5,537 bases of DNA, taken from assembly GCA_041859375.1 (NCBI GenBank), contig JBHEKP010000245.1:1-5537 (forward strand), read 5' to 3'. The DNA comes from JBHEKP01 sp041859375 (lineage in GTDB: Bacteria; Hydrogenedentota; Hydrogenedentia; Hydrogenedentales; CAITNO01). Under the pieces are notes generated by a model that was given only the letters and a program-made list of their open reading frames with translations, did not search any database and was not told the origin of the DNA. Within the stretch, counting starts at the first letter, position 1, and each line of letters opens with the position of its first letter. Positions 1 through 5,537 of this stretch are shown here, in pieces. Made by a program: the position numbers and the translations under genes.

Positions 1-900
1 TCAGGCGTCGAGGGCGGCGCGCAGCTTTGCGAGCATTGGCGGGACGGCGGTCATGGGGTCCTCTTTTTCCTCGTACTCCAGCGCCACGCAGCCGCGGTAG
101 TTGGCGGCGCGCAGCACCGCCGCGATGCGGGTGAAGTCGGCCGGCTCCTTTTTGCCGTCCACGGTCACGGCGGCCTTGACCTGCACGTTGAGCGCCTTCG
201 GGGCGAGTTTCGCCATCTCCCCGTAGGGGTCCGCGTCGAAGTTGCCCGTGTCGAGGTTCACGGCGAGCCATTCATGGTTGACGGTCTCCAGGATGCGCAG
301 CACGTCGGCGGCGGTCTCCGTGAGGTAGCCGTGGTTTTCAACGGCGAGGAAGACGCCGCGCGACCCGGCGTAGTCGCAGGCCTCCTTCACGGCCTCCACG
401 ACCCGGCTGAAGGCGGTTTCGCGGTCCGTCTTCTTGTCCTCGCGGCCCGCGAAGATGCGGATGACCGGCGCGCCGATTTCGACGGCGTTGCCAATCCAGC
501 GCTTCATGGCGGCCATTTCCCGGTCACGCTCCGCGCCGGGGGGCAGGCAGAAGTTGTTGCCCACGGCGGTGCCCGAAATGTCCAGTCCCAGGCGGAAGGC
601 CTTCGCCTTCAGCGAGTGGAGGTATTCGGGCTCCTCGGAGCTGAAGTAGTAGGAGGTGGGCTCAAAGGCGTCCAGCCCCCACCCCGGACAGAGGTCCAGC
701 AGGTCATGGAGGGTCATGGAGCCCTTCTTGTCGCCGCGCGGGAGCAGGTCGCGGAAGGAATAGGCCGCCAGGCTGAGGGGGGTGCGGCGCGGGGCCGCGC
801 CGCCGCTTTCCGCCGCCCGGGCCGGGGAATGAGCGCCCGCGAGGGCGCCCGCCGCCAGTGCCGCGCCTCCGGCCAGCAGTTGTCTGCGCGTTGTTTTCAT
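1..900 (-). CDS. Tat-exported sugar phosphate isomerase/epimerase-like TIM-barrel protein
   Basis: This is a complete 299-residue gene on the minus strand, with its TGA at the left window edge. The N terminus TTRRQLL followed by an Ala/Gly-rich hydrophobic stretch (about residues 8-24) and ARA at 27-29 is a twin-arginine signal peptide, with likely cleavage after residue 29. The mature part looks like an AP-endonuclease-2/xylose-isomerase TIM barrel: LSLAAYSFR on strand 1 (42-50), WGLDAFEP (74-81), AVENHG with Glu188, NLDTGN with Asp217, NVQVKAA (238-244) and ALEYE with Glu275. These acidic residues sit where the family binds its divalent metal. Where relatives usually have His in an HVHxKD-like motif, this protein has Gln240. 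Export suggests periplasmic or surface work on a sugar or cyclitol, but the substrate is unknown. It diverges from the inositol genes, so a shared role or regulator is possible but unproven. The ATG at 898-900 is preceded by AGGGAG with an 8-base spacer. Confidence 0.85.
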   Translation of the reverse strand: MKTTRRQLLAGGAALAAGALAGAHSPARAAESGGAAPRRTPLSLAAYSFRDLLPRGDKKGSMTLHDLLDLCPGWGLDAFEPTSYYFSSEEPEYLHSLKAKAFRLGLDISGTAVGNNFCLPPGAERDREMAAMKRWIGNAVEIGAPVIRIFAGREDKKTDRETAFSRVVEAVKEACDYAGSRGVFLAVENHGYLTETAADVLRILETVNHEWLAVNLDTGNFDADPYGEMAKLAPKALNVQVKAAVTVDGKKEPADFTRIAAVLRAANYRGCVALEYEEKEDPMTAVPPMLAKLRAALDA

Positions 901-908
901 CGGGGGAT

Positions 909-914
909 CTCCCT
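909..914 (-). promoter_or_regulatory. Shine-Dalgarno for the Tat-exported isomerase gene
   Basis: Read on the minus strand this is AGGGAG, eight bases upstream of the ATG at 900-898. It supports that start, which is also the one that leaves the twin-arginine signal peptide intact. I could not identify a convincing -35/-10 pair for this gene in the divergent region. Confidence 0.7.
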
Positions 915-921
915 GTGTTTT

Positions 922-933
922 CCGGCGAGCCGG
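922..933. repeat. Small perfect dyad in the divergent intergenic region
   Basis: CCGGC-GA-GCCGG is an inverted repeat with 5-base arms. It lies just upstream of the putative -35 for iolD and within the likely leader of the minus-strand gene. It could be a regulator site or a small leader hairpin. In DNA this GC-rich, short CG dyads also arise by chance, so the call is weak. Confidence 0.25.
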
Positions 934-936
934 GGG

Positions 937-967
937 TTGCCTCTTTGCGTTTCCATTCTGCTATCAT
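937..967 (+). promoter_or_regulatory. Probable extended -10 promoter for the iolD operon
   Basis: TATCAT at 962-967 differs from TATAAT at one base and is preceded by TG at 959-960 with one base between, giving a full extended -10 (TGnTATCAT). A weak -35 candidate, TTGCCT, lies at 937-942 with a long 19-base spacer; extended -10 promoters often tolerate a poor -35. Transcription would start near 974, leaving a leader of about 60 bases before the iolD ATG. A core of the same form appears before the last gene in the window, which raises confidence that it is used by this organism. Confidence 0.45.
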
Positions 968-982
968 GCCCCCGTCCTTTTC

Positions 983-991
983 AACGCCGTT
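983..991. promoter_or_regulatory. Possible operator dyad AACG-C-CGTT
   Basis: A 9-base dyad is centred at 987, about 10-17 bases downstream of the predicted transcription start of iolD, where a repressor would block initiation. The arms resemble the central part of LacI/GalR-type operators, although the odd-numbered centre is atypical. No regulator gene is visible in the window to pair with it. This is a tentative pattern call. Confidence 0.2.
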
Positions 992-1020
992 TCTGAGTAC
1001 CTTTTTGCCGGGAAACCATT

Positions 1021-1026
1021 GGGAGG
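1021..1026 (+). promoter_or_regulatory. Shine-Dalgarno that fixes the iolD start at ATG 1034
   Basis: GGGAGG lies seven bases before ATG 1034. The frame is open further upstream with a TTG at 1019, but that codon overlaps the start of the Shine-Dalgarno itself and has no ribosome site of its own, so ATG 1034 is preferred. Confidence 0.7.
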
Positions 1027-1033
1027 CCGTACA

Positions 1034-2902
<1,869 letters not shown>

Positions 2903-2971
2903 GGGTTTAGGGTCTGGTAAGACAATGGGAACGAGACGCCGGCTGACGCGCGGTGTGCGGGAAAGAGTGTG
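2903..2971 (+). other. Short iolD-iolA intergenic gap without a clear terminator
   Basis: These 69 bases contain no convincing hairpin followed by a T tract and no strong promoter, so iolD and iolA are probably cotranscribed. A purine-rich GGGAAAGAG at 2959-2967 serves as the ribosome site for the next gene. Confidence 0.45.
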
Positions 2972-4444
2972 ATGGCCATGCGCTTGAAGAACTATGTGAA
3001 CGGGCAGTGGGTGGAGTCGAAGGCGGCGGACTGTGTTCCGGTGGTTAACCCCGGCACGGGGGAGCGCATCGCGGACGCGCCGCTCTCCCCGGCGGAGGAG
3101 GTGGACGGGGCGGCCCGCGCGGCGGCGGCGGCGTTCAGGGAGTGGCGGCGCGTGCCCGCGCCCGACCGCATCCAGTTTCTGTTCAAGCTCAAGGGGCTGC
3201 TGGAGGACAACCTGGACGCGCTGGCGCGGTCCTGCACGGAGGAGTGCGGCAAGACGCGGGGCGAGAGCGTGGGCGAGCTGCGCCGGGCCATCGAGAACGT
3301 GGAGGTGGCCTGCGGCATCCCGCTGATGATGCAGGGGCGCAACAACGAGGACATCGCGCGGGGCATCGACGAGCACATGTTCCGCCAGCCTTTGGGCACG
3401 GGCGCGATGATCGCCCCCTTCAACTTCCCGGCGATGATCCCCTTCTGGTTCCTGCCCTACGCGCTGGCGACGGGCAACTGCTTCATCGTGAAGCCGAGCG
3501 AGAAGTGCCCCGTGACCCAGCAGCTTGTCTTTGAACTGGTGGACCGGCTCGGCCTGCCGCCGGGGGTGCTGCAGCTGGTGAACGGCGCTAAGGGCACGGT
3601 GGAGGCGATTCTGGACCACCCGGACATCCGGACGATCAGCATGGTGGGGTCCACCCCCGCCGCGCGGGCCATCTACGCGCGGGCGGCGGCCAACGGCAAG
3701 CGGGCCCAGTGCCAGGGCGGCGCGAAGAACCCGGTGCTGATCATGCCCGACGCGGACATGGAGACGGCCACGCGCATCCTGGCGGACTCGGCCTACGGCT
3801 GCGCGGGCCAGCGCTGCCTGGCGCTTTCCACGGGCATCACCGTCGGCGCGGCGCGGGACAAATTCCGCGCATGCTTCGCGGAGGCCGCCGCCGCGCGGCG
3901 CGTGGGCTACGGGCTCGACGAGGGCGTGGAGACGGGCGCGGTGATCAGCGCGGAGAGCAAGGCGCGCATCGAGGGGCTGATAGGCGCGGCGGAGGCCGAG
4001 GGAGCGCGGGTGCTGGTGGACGGGCGCGGCAGGACGGTGCCGGGGCATGAGGGGGGCAGCTACGTCTTCCCCACGCTGCTGGACGGTGTGCCGCCGCGGG
4101 GCGGGACCGCGAAGACGGAGATTTTCGGGCCCGTGTTCGGCCTGATGCACGCGGAGACGCTGGAGGAGGGCATCGCCATGGTGAACGACCGGGCCTTCGG
4201 CAACATGGCCTGCATCTTCACCGCCAGCGGCGCCGCCGCGCGGCAGTTCCGCACCGAGGCCCATGCCGGTAACATCGGCGTGAACATCGGCATCGCCGCG
4301 CCCATGGCCTTCTTCCCCTTCAGCGGCTGGGCCGACAGCTTCTTCGGCGACCTCCACGGGCAGGCGGAGCACGCGGTGGAGTTCTTCACCGAGACGAAGG
4401 TGGTGGTGGAGCGGTGGCCGAAGGAATGGAGCAGGAAGTTCTGA
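2972..4444 (+). CDS. iolA: CoA-acylating methylmalonate/malonate-semialdehyde dehydrogenase
   Basis: This 490-residue aldehyde dehydrogenase superfamily member should convert malonate semialdehyde (and methylmalonate semialdehyde) with NAD+ and CoA to acetyl-CoA (propionyl-CoA) plus CO2, the last step of inositol breakdown; the gene is also called mmsA. It starts with LKNYVNGQWVES (5-16), typical of the family. Visible motifs are APFNFP with the oxyanion Asn151, FIVKPSE with cofactor Lys174, MVGST (224-228), the catalytic Cys282 in GQRCLA, and EIFGPV with Glu383. The general-base Glu of hydrolytic aldehyde dehydrogenases is Gln248 here (QGGAK), as expected for a CoA-dependent enzyme. Arg105 in RRAIENVE and Arg281 before the Cys correspond to the arginines linked to carboxylate recognition in this family. 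The C-terminal APMAFFPFSGW (443-453) with SFFGDLHG is diagnostic. ATG 2972 sits four bases after GAAAGAG; GTG 2969 and ATG 2978 are alternative starts. Confidence 0.9.
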   Translation: MAMRLKNYVNGQWVESKAADCVPVVNPGTGERIADAPLSPAEEVDGAARAAAAAFREWRRVPAPDRIQFLFKLKGLLEDNLDALARSCTEECGKTRGESVGELRRAIENVEVACGIPLMMQGRNNEDIARGIDEHMFRQPLGTGAMIAPFNFPAMIPFWFLPYALATGNCFIVKPSEKCPVTQQLVFELVDRLGLPPGVLQLVNGAKGTVEAILDHPDIRTISMVGSTPAARAIYARAAANGKRAQCQGGAKNPVLIMPDADMETATRILADSAYGCAGQRCLALSTGITVGAARDKFRACFAEAAAARRVGYGLDEGVETGAVISAESKARIEGLIGAAEAEGARVLVDGRGRTVPGHEGGSYVFPTLLDGVPPRGGTAKTEIFGPVFGLMHAETLEEGIAMVNDRAFGNMACIFTASGAAARQFRTEAHAGNIGVNIGIAAPMAFFPFSGWADSFFGDLHGQAEHAVEFFTETKVVVERWPKEWSRKF

Positions 4445-4468
4445 GGAGTGGACGGCAAACTATCAAGC

Positions 4469-4473
4469 GAGGG
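4469..4473 (+). promoter_or_regulatory. Shine-Dalgarno supporting the iolE-like start at ATG 4483
   Basis: GAGGG lies nine bases before ATG 4483. The frame is open upstream, with in-frame ATGs at 4414, 4426 and 4474, but the first two lie within the end of iolA and the third directly abuts this motif. Starting at 4483 gives MALIRVGNAPCSWG, which places the first barrel strand near the N terminus as expected. GGAG at 4476-4479 is a closer, less well spaced alternative. Confidence 0.55.
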
Positions 4474-4482
4474 ATGGAGTTT

Positions 4483-5412
4483 ATGGCATTGATTCGTGTT
4501 GGAAACGCGCCGTGCTCGTGGGGCAGCCTGGAGTTTGAGGGGCTGGGCGGCCAGCCGCTCACCTGCGAACGGATGCTGGACGAGCTGGCGGAGACGGGCT
4601 ACTGCGGCACGGAACTGGGCGACTGGGGTTTCATGCCCACGGAGCCCGCCGCGCTGCGCGCCGTGCTGGAGGCGCGGGGGATCACCCTGGTGGGCGCTTT
4701 TGTGCCGGTGCGCTTCGCCGACGCGGGCGCGCATGGGGCGGGCGCGGAGGCGGCGGTGCGTGTGGCGCGGCTGCTGGCGGGCGCGGCGTCGCCGGATCAC
4801 GCGCCCATGATCATCCTCGCCGACGACAACGGAAGCGTGGCGGAGCGCACGGCCAACGCGGGGCGGGTGACCCCGGCGATGGGGCTGGACGACGCAGGCT
4901 GGGCCGTGTTCGCGCGGGGCGTGGAGGCGGTGGCGCGGGCGGTGCGGGAGGCCACGGGCCTGCCCACGGGCTTCCACCACCACTGCGCGGGCTATGTGGA
5001 GACGCCGGACGAGATCGGCGCATTGCTGCAACGGACCAGCGCGGAGCTGCTGGGCCTTGTCTTCGACACGGGGCACTACGCCTTCGGCGCGGGCGACCGC
5101 GACGGCTCCCTGACCCGCGCGGGGCTGGACCGCTTCGCCGGGCGCGTCACCCACATGCATTACAAGGACTGCGAGCCGGAGGTGGCCGCGCGGGCCGCCG
5201 CCGAGGGATGGGACTATTTCCAGTCCGTGGGGCAGGGCGTCTTCTGCGAACTGGGCCGGGGCTGTGTGGACTTCTCCGGAACCACGGAATGGCTTCGCGG
5301 GCGGGACTACAACGGATTTATCACGGTCGAGCAGGATGTGCTGCCTGGCATGGGCGCGCCCAAGGAAAGCGCCCAAAGAAACCGGGATTACCTGAAAACA
5401 CTGGGGTTGTGA
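4483..5412 (+). CDS. iolE: Inosose dehydratase-like TIM-barrel protein (IolE/MocC type)
   Basis: This 309-residue cytoplasmic protein of the sugar phosphate isomerase/epimerase superfamily is most like IolE, which dehydrates 2-keto-myo-inositol to the diketone that IolD then opens. Landmarks in order are VGNAPCSWG (6-14) on strand 1, YCGTELGDWGF (40-50), TGFHHHCAGYVETPDEI (162-178), which matches the IolE pattern HHH...V.T..EI, LVFDTGHYAF (192-201) with Asp195, HMHYKDC (224-230), GVFCELGRGCVDF (252-264) and FITVEQD (279-285) with Glu283. Asp195, the 224-226 histidines and Glu283 are plausible metal or active-site residues. It follows iolA after a 38-base gap, so it is probably in the same operon. 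IolI (inosose isomerase), IolH or another cyclitol epimerase are the main alternatives; the HHH and late Gly-rich/VDF motifs favour the dehydratase. It has no signal peptide, unlike the minus-strand barrel protein. Confidence 0.75.
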   Translation: MALIRVGNAPCSWGSLEFEGLGGQPLTCERMLDELAETGYCGTELGDWGFMPTEPAALRAVLEARGITLVGAFVPVRFADAGAHGAGAEAAVRVARLLAGAASPDHAPMIILADDNGSVAERTANAGRVTPAMGLDDAGWAVFARGVEAVARAVREATGLPTGFHHHCAGYVETPDEIGALLQRTSAELLGLVFDTGHYAFGAGDRDGSLTRAGLDRFAGRVTHMHYKDCEPEVAARAAAEGWDYFQSVGQGVFCELGRGCVDFSGTTEWLRGRDYNGFITVEQDVLPGMGAPKESAQRNRDYLKTLGL

Positions 5413-5416
5413 AGGA

Positions 5417-5438
5417 CGGGGGAACATGGCGTCCCCCG
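5417..5438 (+). terminator. Terminator-like hairpin after the iolE-like gene
   Basis: CGGGGGA (5417-5423) pairs perfectly with TCCCCCG (5432-5438) around an 8-base loop, beginning five bases after the stop codon. The following sequence, GCGCTTTGTGG, has only a short T run, so it may be a weak intrinsic terminator or an RNA 3'-end stabiliser. It marks a likely operon boundary because promoter-like sequence follows. Confidence 0.5.
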
Positions 5439-5445
5439 CGCTTTG

Positions 5446-5454
5446 TGGTATCAT
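5446..5454 (+). promoter_or_regulatory. Probable extended -10 promoter for the last gene
   Basis: TGGTATCAT contains TATCAT preceded by TG and one base, the same extended -10 core as upstream of iolD. No good -35 is seen, and the upstream region is occupied by the hairpin. Transcription would begin near 5461, about 37 bases before the ATG at 5498. Confidence 0.4.
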
Positions 5455-5460
5455 TCAGGC

Positions 5461-5480
5461 GGCACCGGTGGGCACCGGCC
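5461..5480. repeat. Tandem GGCACCGG repeat with internal dyad
   Basis: GGCACCGG occurs at 5461-5468 and again at 5471-5478, a 10-base period. The inner CCGGTG-GG-CACCGG (5465-5478) is an interrupted palindrome. It covers the predicted transcription start and early leader of the last gene, a position suited to an operator. No regulator can be named. Confidence 0.35.
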
Positions 5481-5497
5481 GGAAAGAAGAGTGCGGC

Positions 5498-5537
5498 ATG
5501 GGTAAAATGCTTGAGGAACTGGAAAAATTATCGGTGG
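5498..5537 (+). CDS. Start of an unidentified gene, cut by the window edge
   Basis: ATG 5498 opens a frame reading MGKMLEELEKLSV and runs off the window after 13 codons. The purine run AAAGAAGAG (5483-5491) gives a suitable ribosome site six bases upstream, and a probable promoter lies about 45 bases upstream. The visible residues are charged and look helical but do not identify a family. The AAA and TTA codons are more AT-rich than the preceding genes. The likely separate promoter means it need not belong to the inositol operon. Confidence 0.5.
   Translation, partial: MGKMLEELEKLSV

Noticed and set aside
274..996. A 240-codon plus-strand open frame over the exported isomerase gene
   Set aside because: It is antisense to a gene with a signal peptide and barrel motifs; its own translation shows no domain, and it runs through the divergent promoter region.
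1019..1033. Upstream TTG start extending IolD by five residues
   Set aside because: The TTG overlaps the GGGAGG Shine-Dalgarno that is correctly spaced for ATG 1034, and the added residues match nothing expected at the IolD N terminus.
2903..2971. Possible hairpin CGCGC/GTGCG between iolD and iolA
   Set aside because: The stem is short, needs a G-T pair, has a 3-base loop and no T tract, so it is not supported as a terminator.
4060..5454. A 464-codon minus-strand open frame antisense to the iolE-like gene
   Set aside because: It has the same His/Arg-rich shadow composition, and the plus-strand gene there has clear family motifs.

Overview
The window is GC-rich bacterial DNA (roughly two thirds G+C by eye) carrying part of a myo-inositol catabolic locus. 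Three plus-strand genes with short gaps encode a thiamine-diphosphate-dependent ring-cleaving hydrolase (iolD, 1034-2902), a CoA-acylating methylmalonate/malonate-semialdehyde dehydrogenase (iolA/mmsA, 2972-4444) and an inosose-dehydratase-like TIM-barrel protein (iolE-like, 4483-5412). In the known pathway IolE dehydrates scyllo-inosose, IolD hydrolyses the resulting diketone to 5-deoxyglucuronate, and IolA acts at the end, turning malonate semialdehyde into acetyl-CoA and CO2. The dehydrogenase (iolG), isomerase (iolB), kinase (iolC) and aldolase (iolJ) steps are not in this window.

Divergent from this cluster, on the minus strand at 1-900, is a second TIM-barrel protein of the sugar phosphate isomerase/epimerase superfamily. 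It carries a clear twin-arginine signal peptide, so it probably acts outside the cytoplasm. The 133-base divergent intergenic region holds an extended -10 promoter facing iolD, a good Shine-Dalgarno for each flanking gene and small dyads that could bind a regulator. After the third gene come a terminator-like hairpin, a second extended -10 element with the same core (TGnTATCAT) and the first 13 codons of another plus-strand gene cut by the window edge.

The high GC, the Tat-tagged isomerase and the Gly/Ala-rich coding style would suit a Hydrogenedentota/Planctomycetota-like or other environmental lineage. That placement is an impression, not shown by the sequence. No RNA genes, mobile elements, CRISPR arrays or phage genes were seen. 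I found no evidence for an undescribed system. The points most worth checking are the exported isomerase beside an inositol operon with an altered metal-site motif, the repeated promoter core, and a sharp change in alanine codon use inside iolD.
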